From NCBI GenBank assembly GCA_002325245.1, contig DCRR01000013.1:110852-132323 (forward strand): a stretch of 21,472 bases of DNA, read 5' to 3'. The notes under the pieces were generated by a model. That model saw only the letters and a list, made by a program, of their open reading frames with translations. It did not search any database and had not been told where the DNA came from. Shown piece after piece: positions 14,730 to 21,471 of the stretch (positions are counted from its first letter, which is position 1; each line of letters opens with the position of its first letter). This DNA is from Microbacteriaceae bacterium UBA1487. GTDB lineage: Bacteria; Actinomycetota; Actinomycetes; Actinomycetales; Microbacteriaceae. Both the position numbers and the translations under genes were made by a program.

Positions 14730-14802
14730 GGGCCTGTAGCTCAGTTGGCAGAGCAGCGGACTTTTAATCCGTGGGTCGTGGGTTCGAGCCCCACCGGGCC
14801 TA
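14730..14802 (+). tRNA. tRNA-Lys (anticodon TTT)
   Basis: The 73-nt sequence folds into a full cloverleaf. Acceptor GGGCCTG pairs with CGGGCCT (two G-U pairs), the D arm is GCTC/GAGC, the anticodon stem GCGGA/TCCGT holds loop CTTTTAA with anticodon TTT, and the T arm is GTGGG-TTCGAGC-CCCAC. The discriminator base is A and no CCA is encoded. The accessory genes begin directly downstream. Confidence 0.97.
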
Positions 14803-15073
14803 CTCTTCGCGTTCGCTCTTGGAGCCACCCGGTGGACGAGGTCTGTGTGGGCGGAGTTTGCCGCGGGCTGCTTCCTTTCCCGCTCTAGGTCTTTGTCGGC
14901 TGGCGCAAGCCCGCGGCTCGTTCAACCACACCGCAGAGCCCCGTCTGCAGTGCCCGAGGGCGAGTCGGCGCTCTCGCCCCGAGCGGTTTCGCACTCGCAG
15001 ATCGACCGTGACGCGCCGGCAGCTCAACACGAGCAAGAGCAATGACTGGCGCCTCGAGCCTTCCTCATCCTTG
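14803..15073. other. Gene-free stretch after tRNA-Lys
   Basis: I see no credible gene here. A 10-bp inverted repeat (GCCGCGGGCT at 14860-14869 with AGCCCGCGGC at 14908-14917) could end tRNA transcription, and a smaller one (GGGCGAG 14958-14964 with CTCGCCC 14973-14979) follows. No duplicate of the tRNA 3' end was seen. Confidence 0.5.
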
Positions 15074-15079
15074 TAGGCT
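15074..15079 (+). promoter_or_regulatory. -10 box of the TIR-like gene, leaderless architecture
   Basis: TAGGCT is followed by GGCTTG and then ATG at 15086. It has the same hexamer and spacing as the gpmA promoter, so this accessory gene uses the host promoter style. Confidence 0.55.
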
Positions 15080-15085
15080 GGCTTG

Positions 15086-15868
15086 ATGGATCTGTCGCGG
15101 AAGCTGGCATTGATCGACCAGCAAATCGTTGAAGCGAACGCAGGCGCGCCGGCTAGCTTTGACGATTGGCGCAACAAGACCGAGGTGATTGTTCGGTCGG
15201 TGTTCGGCGAAGATACTCCGATTCATCGAAAGTTCTCGTCGATCCGATACTCTCCCGCATTTTGGACAGAGCAAACGGATTTCCTTCCCTACCAACGCAG
15301 CGGAGTGCTTGAAGCAATAAGTGTCCTGCACTCCGCCAAGCTCGAACTGGAGATCCTGGCAGAGACTGCCCCGCAGAGACCAATTCCCGAAGCGCCCCCG
15401 GGGGCGGCACCCAATCGCGTCTTCATTATTCATGGGCAAAACGATGCAAGGAAGTACGAGCTTGAAGCGTTCCTGCAAAAGCTCGTAGCCAGCTCTCCGA
15501 TAATCCTCCACCAAGAGCCCAACGGAGGGCGTGTCCTGATGGAAAAGCTTGAGGACAGCGCAGGATCTGCGGGGTATGCAATCGCATTGCTCACCGGGGA
15601 TGACGTCGGTCGACCCAAGGCCCTAGGGCCAGACGAGGATCAGCCCCGACCGCGGCAGAACGTCGTGTTTGAGCTGGGTTTCTTCTTCGGCTTGATCGGG
15701 CGAAAGCGCGTCGCGGTCCTCTTCGAGGAAGGAGTCGAGCGCCCGAGTGACATTTCCGGCCTCGTGTATATTGCGCTCGACGCTACGGGAGGCTGGAAGA
15801 GCAAACTAGCTTCGGAAATCGCACACTCGGGTATCGAGGTCGATTGGAAGGCGGTTGTCCACGCGTGA
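15086..15868 (+). CDS. TIR-like (predicted nucleotide-binding/NADase) protein, candidate defence effector
   Basis: The 260-residue protein has a helical N-terminal domain (about 1-95) with a W..K...V...FGED......F pattern (Trp28 to Phe50), a Pro/Ala linker (96-110) and a C-terminal TIR-like domain (111-255). The latter shows VFIIHGQND (112-120), LHQEPNGGR, LLTGDDVG (169-175) and RPRQNVVFELGFFFGLIGRK, followed by VLFEEGVERPSDISGLVYI. This is the PF10137-type TIR-like family, related to the TIR domains of CBASS effectors; Glu196 in FELG is the natural candidate for the NAD-cleaving residue. Standalone members with an N-terminal sensor are often found near defence genes. ATG 15086 is chosen over TTG 15083 on promoter spacing. 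Codon use is visibly AT-richer (ATA, GTA, ATT) than in neighbours, suggesting transfer. Confidence 0.83.
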   Translation: MDLSRKLALIDQQIVEANAGAPASFDDWRNKTEVIVRSVFGEDTPIHRKFSSIRYSPAFWTEQTDFLPYQRSGVLEAISVLHSAKLELEILAETAPQRPIPEAPPGAAPNRVFIIHGQNDARKYELEAFLQKLVASSPIILHQEPNGGRVLMEKLEDSAGSAGYAIALLTGDDVGRPKALGPDEDQPRPRQNVVFELGFFFGLIGRKRVAVLFEEGVERPSDISGLVYIALDATGGWKSKLASEIAHSGIEVDWKAVVHA

Positions 15869-16202
15869 GCTCAACTTCACCGAGGGTTCGTTTGCCAATG
15901 AACGCGACAATTCGCGCCACAAGAGCCGCTTGATTCCATGACGGCAATGAACGGACATCGACTGATCCGTCGTCGAGAAAGTTCACCTGCCATTGGCGGC
16001 TCGACGGCGCTGTCATATCGGCCCGGCGAACCCCAACACCGCACTTGCCGCCTGACCAACGTACGCCGCGTCTGCTCTCCCAGAGAGACACCGCGACTCG
16101 GCGATCGGCGGAGCACCACCGCCCCCGCCGCCACCTCCGCCTGATCTCGGGCGGGCGCCACGCCGCAAGGCACGACGAAAGTAGGTCTGATTGACAGACG
16201 CG
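15869..16202. other. Gene-free stretch between the TIR-like and EcsC genes
   Basis: No credible gene is visible on either strand. A minus-strand frame here runs into the TIR-like gene and has neither a start signal nor a recognisable domain. The 16095-16140 part is a low-complexity CCGCC-rich run. A weak -10-like TAGGTC (16182-16187) lies near the right end and may serve the EcsC gene. Confidence 0.4.
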
Positions 16203-17255
16203 ATGTCGAACTATGAGGCGCGCGCTTGGGAGAAGCTCATCGCCCACGAGCAGTCGCGCCGCGGGAGCGTGCGAACTCGAGTTACGGAGAAACTGTCTGG
16301 AGCGTTGACGGGAGCCGCCTCATCCATCGACGGCCACTTCCGGAAGTTGCCCGGCGGCGACAAGATCGCTTCAGGAGTTGACGCGGCGATCAGAGCATCG
16401 CTCAGTGGCGCTGCAAACGCAATCTTCATCCCCGCGATCTCATCAGTCTCAATCGACAGCCGCGCGAGTCGACTACGCAAGCGATACCCGGAAGTCGGCG
16501 ACGCGTCTCCCTTCTTCATCTTGGATCTCCAAGAACTCGACAAAGGACGGCCTCGCCAGAAGATAGCGATCCTGGGCGCAACCGCGTCTGCAGGGGCCTC
16601 CGTGGCGATTACTGGCGCTGAAGTCTCGACGACAGTCTCTGGCGGAGCAACCGCTGCGGTCGTGGCCGCAGCAATCGCTGGAGACGTCGCGGCCTCACTC
16701 GCGCTACTTGGCAGGGCGACTGCTGAAGTAGCCGTGCACTACGGTTTCGACCCGAACGAACCCGGGGAGGAGATCTTCCTCATGGGCGTCCTCTCGTACA
16801 GCACGGCAGCAAGCGTCGAAGGCAAAGTTGGGGCGCTGACCGCGCTGTCTAAGTTGAGCCAGCAGATGATGAGACGCGCCACCTGGAAGGAGCTCGAGAA
16901 GGACGTCCTGGTGAAAGTTATCCAGGCGGTGTTCACGAAGATCGGTATCCGGCTCACACACAAGCGACTTGCGCAGGTAGTGCCAGTGGTTGGCGGAGTC
17001 GTCTCGGCTGGTCTGAGCTACGACATGCTCAGCCGTGCGGTTCGAGATGCGTCGCATGTTTATCGAGCCCGCTACCTCGCGCAGAAGCATGGGCTCTCGT
17101 TCGACGACTGGGTGAGTCACGCAGCGAGCGCGCAGAAGATCAGCCCAGGACTCCAACATGAACTCGACGAGGCCCCGGTCGATGTCGAAGCCGAAGTTGA
17201 CGAGGCAATCAAGGCCTCACTCGACGATGAGTCCGGGAACGATGTTGGCTCATAG
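16203..17255 (+). CDS. EcsC-family protein
   Basis: The 350-residue protein matches EcsC (PF12787) in two blocks: AGDVAASLALLGRATAEVAV with YGFDPNEPGEEIFLMGVLSY (about 159-200), and RLAQVVPVVGGVVSAGLSYD with VRDASHVYRARYL (255-291). An Ala/Gly-rich hydrophobic segment (122-160) could insert in or bind a membrane. The C-terminus is acidic. EcsC is named from the Bacillus ecs locus, and its biochemical role is not established. The start is uncertain: ATG 16203 has no ribosome binding site, and TTG 16191 (four residues longer) has a weak AGTAGG before it. AT-richer codons match the TIR-like gene, so both may have arrived together. Its stop overlaps the end of the convergent oxidoreductase gene by 6 bp. 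Confidence 0.75.
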   Translation: MSNYEARAWEKLIAHEQSRRGSVRTRVTEKLSGALTGAASSIDGHFRKLPGGDKIASGVDAAIRASLSGAANAIFIPAISSVSIDSRASRLRKRYPEVGDASPFFILDLQELDKGRPRQKIAILGATASAGASVAITGAEVSTTVSGGATAAVVAAAIAGDVAASLALLGRATAEVAVHYGFDPNEPGEEIFLMGVLSYSTAASVEGKVGALTALSKLSQQMMRRATWKELEKDVLVKVIQAVFTKIGIRLTHKRLAQVVPVVGGVVSAGLSYDMLSRAVRDASHVYRARYLAQKHGLSFDDWVSHAASAQKISPGLQHELDEAPVDVEAEVDEAIKASLDDESGNDVGS

Positions 17256-18221
17256 CACCGAGATGCCGATCTTGCCGCGGGCGTGCTGCTCGCCGAAGTG
17301 GCGCAGCGCCTCGGCGGTCTCGGCGAGCGGGTAGCTGCGCTCGATGCTCGGCCGCACCTTGCCGGCGTCGATGAGGGCGGTCAGCTCAACCAGATCCGCC
17401 GCGTTCGCTGAGGCCGTGACCGGGCGAAGCTGCTGGCTGACGAACGTGTTCTGGAACGCGGCGGCGATCAGGCGTCCGATCGGGCCGAGAACAGGTCCGC
17501 CGCTTCCGGAAGACAACACCAGGATGCCCTTCGGGGTGAGAATGCGGCGCAGCTTCGACAGCGGGTGGTTGCCGACGACGTCGAAGATCACGTCGAACCT
17601 CTCGTCCCCGTCGGTGACGTCACGCTCGGTGTAGTCGATCACGTCATGGGCACCGAGCGAGCGGACCAGTTCGACGTTGCGCGTGCTGCAGACCGCGGTC
17701 ACGGTGGCGCCGAGCGCGACGGCGATCTGCACCGCGAAGGTGCCGACACCGCCGGAGGCGCCGTTGATGAGGACGCGCTCGCCGGGGGCGACATGGGCGA
17801 CAACGCGAAGACCCTGCAACGCGGTCATCCCGGCGAGCGGCACGCACGCCGCGTACTCGAAGCTGAGGCTCTGCGGGCGGCGCGCCAGCAGGCGCGCGGG
17901 GGCCACCACGTACTCGGCAAACGTGCCCGCCACCACCTCGCCGAAGACCTCGTCGCCGACAGCGAACTCGCTCACCTCGCTGCCGACCGCTGCAACCACT
18001 CCCGCGACATCCCGTCCGGGTGTCGGCGCCTTCGGCGCGCGCAGTCCGAAGAGGAGTCGCACCAGGTACGGCTCGCCGCGGGTCAGCAGCCAGTCGGCCG
18101 CGTTGACGGAGGCGGCCCGCACGCGGATGAGCACCTGATCCGGCTTCGGCGTGGGCACCGGCACCTCGCTGTACTCGAGGACTTCGGGGCCGCCGTATCG
18201 CTTCTGGGTGATCGCCTTCAT
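17250..18221 (-). CDS. NAD(P)-dependent medium-chain oxidoreductase, quinone-reductase type
   Basis: The 323-residue protein is a medium-chain dehydrogenase/reductase: a GroES-like N-terminal domain (1-125) with PTPGRDVAGVVAAVG (67-80) and a Rossmann domain with NGASGGVG (153-160). It lacks the catalytic and structural zinc cysteines of true alcohol dehydrogenases, which points to the zinc-free quinone-oxidoreductase branch. It likely reduces quinones or other activated carbonyl or alkene compounds with NADPH in the cytoplasm. The ATG at 18221 has AAGGA 4 nt after which lies AGTC and the start. It is divergent from the DUF6326 gene, and a palindrome sits in the shared promoter region, so both are probably controlled by one repressor. 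Confidence 0.88.
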   Translation of the reverse strand: MKAITQKRYGGPEVLEYSEVPVPTPKPDQVLIRVRAASVNAADWLLTRGEPYLVRLLFGLRAPKAPTPGRDVAGVVAAVGSEVSEFAVGDEVFGEVVAGTFAEYVVAPARLLARRPQSLSFEYAACVPLAGMTALQGLRVVAHVAPGERVLINGASGGVGTFAVQIAVALGATVTAVCSTRNVELVRSLGAHDVIDYTERDVTDGDERFDVIFDVVGNHPLSKLRRILTPKGILVLSSGSGGPVLGPIGRLIAAAFQNTFVSQQLRPVTASANAADLVELTALIDAGKVRPSIERSYPLAETAEALRHFGEQHARGKIGISVL

Positions 18222-18256
18222 GACTTCCTTCGCGCTCTCGCTCCTGGTGCAACACC

Positions 18257-18277
18257 ATAGTGTGTGCTACACAGTAT
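18257..18277. promoter_or_regulatory. 21-bp imperfect palindrome, operator candidate
   Basis: Arms ATAGTGTGT and ACACAGTAT flank a GCT centre; all arm positions pair except one symmetric G/G mismatch. It lies between the divergent oxidoreductase and DUF6326 starts and overlaps the likely -10 regions on both strands (CAGTAT on plus, CACTAT on minus). TetR- and PadR-type regulators bind sites of this form. PadR at 18781 is the only regulator nearby. Confidence 0.6.
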
Positions 18278-18317
18278 CGTGTTACTCACTCAACCTCTAC
18301 CCCGGATCGGAACAACC

Positions 18318-18761
18318 ATGAAGCTCTTCGCCCCGAACACCCGTCCCGCACTGCTGTCGACCCTGTGGGTCGTGCTGATGCTCAACTACCTCTACTGCGA
18401 CGTGCTCGGCCTCTACGACCCGCACCACCTTGTCGCGCTCCAAGAGCAGACCATCGGAGGCGTGCCGTTCACGCCCGAGGCGCTCGTCGCGGCCGGCGTG
18501 CTGATGCAGATCCCGATCGCCATGGTGCTGCTCTCGCGCGTCCTGCGACAGGGCCTCGCCCGCTGGGTCAACGTCGCCGCAGCGACCGTGATGGGCGCCG
18601 TGCAGGTCAGCACGTTGTTTTTCGGCACTCCGCCGACGCCCGTGTACGCGTTCTTCTCCGCCATCGAGATCGCGCTGGCGATCGCCATCGTGGCGGTCGC
18701 GCTCACCTGGCGCCGCGCATCCGAACCCGTCGCGCACGAGAACCGCACCGTCGCCGCGTGA
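18318..18761 (+). CDS. DUF6326-family membrane protein
   Basis: The 147-residue protein has four hydrophobic segments (about 10-30, 58-76, 86-105 and 112-133). STLWVVLMLNYLYCDVLGLY, ADPHH-like YDPHHL, GGVPFTPEALVAAGVLMQIP and FFGTPPTPVYAFFSAIEIAL fit the DUF6326 family as I recall it; function is unknown. The ATG at 18318 has only a weak CGGAAC upstream; longer in-frame starts would run into the operator. It is transcribed divergently from the oxidoreductase, and padR begins 19 bp after its stop, so the three may form one regulatory unit. Confidence 0.75.
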   Translation: MKLFAPNTRPALLSTLWVVLMLNYLYCDVLGLYDPHHLVALQEQTIGGVPFTPEALVAAGVLMQIPIAMVLLSRVLRQGLARWVNVAAATVMGAVQVSTLFFGTPPTPVYAFFSAIEIALAIAIVAVALTWRRASEPVAHENRTVAA

Positions 18762-18768
18762 CGCCCAC

Positions 18769-18774
18769 TAGCGT
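18769..18774 (+). promoter_or_regulatory. -10 box of padR, leaderless architecture
   Basis: TAGCGT is followed by GAAGAA and then GTG at 18781. GAAGAA is a poor ribosome binding site and is directly adjacent to the start. The spacing equals that at gpmA, the operon at 4244, the gene at 13056 and the TIR-like gene. Confidence 0.55.
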
Positions 18775-18780
18775 GAAGAA

Positions 18781-19116
18781 GTGCTGAACGACGACGAGCT
18801 CGCAACCCACCGGCAGGAGCTGCGCCGGGGGACGGTCGTGGCCGCCTGCCTCGTGCTGCTTCAGCAGCCCAACTACGGCTACGCCCTGCTCACCGCCCTC
18901 GAAGACGCCGGATTCGCCGTGGACGCGAACACCCTCTACCCGCTGCTGCGCCGACTCGAGAAACAGGGCCTGCTGACCGCCGAGTGGAACACCGACGAGT
19001 CCCGGCCGCGCAAGTTCTATGTCACGAGCAGTGAGGGTGCGGCGCTCGCGCGCACCCTCGCCGCCGACTGGAACCAGCTGACCACCGCTTTCACGGCCCT
19101 CACGGAGAAGCCATGA
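18781..19116 (+). CDS. PadR-family transcriptional regulator
   Basis: The 111-residue protein is a minimal PadR winged helix: helices including RGTVVAACLVLLQQPNYGYA, the recognition helix with VDANTLYPLLRRLEKQGLL (48-65), and the wing with RPRKFYVTSSEG (75-86), then a short C-terminal dimerisation helix. PadR proteins are usually repressors that respond to small molecules. The stop overlaps the next ATG as ATGA, so it is translationally coupled to the HAAS-domain membrane protein, a common PadR partner. It may bind its own promoter or the palindrome at 18257. Confidence 0.93.
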   Translation: MLNDDELATHRQELRRGTVVAACLVLLQQPNYGYALLTALEDAGFAVDANTLYPLLRRLEKQGLLTAEWNTDESRPRKFYVTSSEGAALARTLAADWNQLTTAFTALTEKP

Positions 19117-20072
19117 CCACCGCATCCACCCTCACCGACCGCTATGTCGCCGAAGCCGTGCGCGGGATACCCGCCGCCCAGCGCGCCGACATCGAGACGG
19201 AGCTGCGCGCCTCCATCGCCGACGCGATCGACGACCGCATGGAGGCGGGAGCGGATGCCGCGGCCGCCGAACTCGACGTGCTGACGGAGCTCGGCGCCCC
19301 GCGCCGCCTCGCCGCCAGCTACTCCGCGCGCCCGACGGCCCTCATCGGGCCCGACCTCTACCCCGACTTCGTGCGAGTGCTCACAGCGCTCCTCGCGACC
19401 GTCGTGCCGATCTGGTTCCTGTTCAGCGGGATCGTGACCTTCGTCGATGGCGCGACGCCGCTCGAGACCGTCGGCGCCGCGCTGTACGGCTCGCTCGAGA
19501 CCGCCATGGCGATCGCCTTCTTCACGGCACTCGTGTTCGTGATCATCGAGCGCACCCCCACCATGCGCTCGCGGCATCGGGCGGCCTGGACCCCGGCATC
19601 CCTTCCCGAGGTGCGGGATCGACGCGGGTACCTGCAGGAGCTCGTCGGCGGCATCATCCTGCTGGTCGTGATTGCGGGCGCCGTGATCGCACTGCAGACC
19701 GCCGGCGCCGTCGAGGGTCCGGCGGGCACGCTGATCGGTCCGATCCAACCGGGGCTGTGGGCATCCGGCGCCCTGGTGATCGCGCTGTTCTACCCGATCG
19801 TGAGCATCGTGTTCCATGTCTTCGGCTACTACACCGGCTGGTCGACGCCGAACGCGATCGCGACCGTCGTATTCCAGGTGCTCTTCGTGGTGCCGGCGAT
19901 CTGGCTGACCGCGAGCGGACGCCTGCTCAACCCCGACTACTTCGACGCGGTCGACTGGCCCGGCGGAGCGGCGGTCGTCACGACCGTGATCATCGTGCTC
20001 GTGCTGCTGTTCGCCCTGCTCGACGCGATCGACGGGATCGTGCGAGCGACGCGCTCGCGCCGCACGCGCTGA
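19113..20072 (+). CDS. HAAS-domain membrane protein (PadR partner)
   Basis: The 319-residue protein has an N-terminal helical HAAS-type domain (about 1-75: TLTDRYVAEAVRGIPAAQRA, DIETELRASIADAIDDRMEAG, LGAPRRLAASYS), followed by about six membrane segments between residues 88 and 305. A region of long charged loop (TMRSRHRAAWTPASLPEVRD) separates the second and third. Such proteins are typically encoded next to PadR regulators and are thought to take part in membrane signalling, but no enzymatic motif is visible. The start overlaps the padR stop by 4 nt. It converges with the monooxygenase gene, leaving a 49-bp gap without a clear terminator. Confidence 0.85.
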   Translation: MTTASTLTDRYVAEAVRGIPAAQRADIETELRASIADAIDDRMEAGADAAAAELDVLTELGAPRRLAASYSARPTALIGPDLYPDFVRVLTALLATVVPIWFLFSGIVTFVDGATPLETVGAALYGSLETAMAIAFFTALVFVIIERTPTMRSRHRAAWTPASLPEVRDRRGYLQELVGGIILLVVIAGAVIALQTAGAVEGPAGTLIGPIQPGLWASGALVIALFYPIVSIVFHVFGYYTGWSTPNAIATVVFQVLFVVPAIWLTASGRLLNPDYFDAVDWPGGAAVVTTVIIVLVLLFALLDAIDGIVRATRSRRTR

Positions 20073-20121
20073 GCGCGCGGATGCGGCAGCGTCTCGTGCC
20101 GACCCCGCGCCCGCACGGCGC

Positions 20122-21438
20122 CTACGAGCAGCAGCTCGAGGCGCCCGGCGCATCCCCGGTCGAGCACACGCCGGTCGCCGGGAGGGTCAGCTCGACGGCG
20201 GTTGCGGCGGCGAGGTCGCCGGCGAGCCAGGCGGTGAGCGAGCGCACCTGCTCGTAGCCGGTCGCCAGCAGGAAGGTCGGGGCGCGTCCGTAGCTCTTCA
20301 TCCCGGCGAGGAAGAACCCCTCCTCCGGGTGCTGCAGCTCGGCGAAGCCGTGCGGTTCGACGGTGCCGCAGGTGTGCTCGTTGGGGTCGATGAGCGGCGC
20401 AAGACGACGCGGCGCCTCCACGATTTCGTCCAGGTCGAGGCGCACTTCGCGCAGCATGTCGAGGTTCGGGCGGAACCCGGTCGCGTTGACCACCAGGTCG
20501 GTGTGGTGCTCGACGAGCTCCCCGGCGCGGGCGCCGACGAGCCGCACGCCCTCCGCCTGGCGCTCCAGGCGCACGATCTCGAAGCGGTCGACCACCTCGA
20601 TCGCCCCGGAAGCGACGACCGCGTCGACGCGAGCCCCGAGGGAGGCGCGCGCGGCCAGCTCGTCATCGGGCGAGGTGGTGACGCGCACCGCGGAGGCGTT
20701 GCGGATCAGCCAGGTGACCCGGGTTCCCGGCTCCTCCCGCGCCAGCTGGGCGAGGGCGAGCAGCGTGTTGGCGGCCGAATGCCCGGCGCCCACGACAGTG
20801 GTGTGACGACCGGCGAAGTGCGCGCGCTCCCGGCCGAGCACGTCGGGAAGCGCATGGCTGACGAGGTCGGCGACCTCCGGCAGGCCGAGCGGCTCGAGAC
20901 CGCTCGAGGCGAGGCTGTTGGGCGAGCGATAGGTGCCGGAGGCGTCGATCACGGCGCGCACCGGCACGTCGGTCAACTCGCCGCCATCGCGCACCCGCAC
21001 CAGGAACGGGGTGGACTCGCGCCGCGCGGTGCGGGTGCGATCCATTCCCTCGCGCGTGACGGCGACCACCTCGACGCCGGTGCGCACCCGGTCGGCGATC
21101 TCGGGCAGGGCCGCGAGGGGCGTGAGGTACTGCTCGACGAGCTCGGTGCCGGTCGGCAGCGACTTTTCGGCCGGATGCGTCCAGCCGGTCGCCTCGAGCA
21201 GCCGACGCGAGGCCGGGTCGACGAGCTGCTGCCACGGCGAGAACAGCCGCGTATGACCCCACTGGCGCACGCTGTCGGCGACGCTGTCGCCCGCCTCGAA
21301 CACGACGAAGTCGATGCCGCGCTCCACCAGGTTGGCGGCGGCGGCGAGCCCGATCGGGCCCGCGCCGATGATGGCGACCGGGAGCGCATCGCGTCGTTCG
21401 CTGCTCACGGGACGGCGGGTCAGGTCGATCAGAGTCAC
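20122..21438 (-). CDS. FAD/NAD(P)-dependent flavin monooxygenase, ArsO-like
   Basis: The 438-residue protein has the FAD-binding GAGPIG (25-30), a second Rossmann motif VVGAGHSAANTL for NADPH, and the NATGFRPN motif, as in flavin monooxygenases and thioredoxin-reductase-like enzymes. The C-terminus has TGVCSTGDAPGASSCCS with Cys425, Cys436 and Cys437, which could bind a thiophilic metalloid. From memory, similar proteins (ArsO) lie in actinobacterial arsenic-resistance operons; no other ars gene is in the window, so the symbol is left blank. The GTG at 21438 has AAAGG 6 nt upstream. An operator-like inverted repeat lies 18 bp before the start, and further neighbours are beyond the right edge. 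Confidence 0.75.
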   Translation of the reverse strand: MTLIDLTRRPVSSERRDALPVAIIGAGPIGLAAAANLVERGIDFVVFEAGDSVADSVRQWGHTRLFSPWQQLVDPASRRLLEATGWTHPAEKSLPTGTELVEQYLTPLAALPEIADRVRTGVEVVAVTREGMDRTRTARRESTPFLVRVRDGGELTDVPVRAVIDASGTYRSPNSLASSGLEPLGLPEVADLVSHALPDVLGRERAHFAGRHTTVVGAGHSAANTLLALAQLAREEPGTRVTWLIRNASAVRVTTSPDDELAARASLGARVDAVVASGAIEVVDRFEIVRLERQAEGVRLVGARAGELVEHHTDLVVNATGFRPNLDMLREVRLDLDEIVEAPRRLAPLIDPNEHTCGTVEPHGFAELQHPEEGFFLAGMKSYGRAPTFLLATGYEQVRSLTAWLAGDLAAATAVELTLPATGVCSTGDAPGASSCCS

Positions 21439-21455
21439 GAGGGGCCTTTCGCTTC

Positions 21456-21471
21456 ATCGACAGGTGTCGAT
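21456..21471. promoter_or_regulatory. Inverted repeat upstream of the ArsO-like gene, operator candidate
   Basis: Perfect 7-bp arms ATCGACA and TGTCGAT flank a 2-bp centre. The position just before the gene and the short arms suit a dimeric repressor such as an ArsR-family protein. The regulator gene, if present, lies outside the window. Confidence 0.5.

Noticed and set aside
15981..15987. Single GTTCACC in the TIR-EcsC gap as a PHO box
   Set aside because: No second unit at 11-bp spacing on either side.
16016..16040. Segment on the minus strand loosely resembling the tRNA-Lys T arm and acceptor end (possible att site)
   Set aside because: The match needs a 7-nt gap and has several mismatches, so it is not a credible attachment-site duplication.
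16191..16196. Perfect TTGACA before the EcsC gene as a -35 box
   Set aside because: It lies only 7 nt before the ATG; the best -10 downstream (TATGAG) has a 15-bp spacer and sits inside the coding region with no usable in-frame start after it.
15783..16247. 154-codon minus-strand open frame across the TIR-EcsC gap
   Set aside because: It overlaps both flanking genes, has no start signal and no recognisable domain, and has low-complexity Arg/Trp-rich composition typical of a shadow frame in GC-rich DNA.
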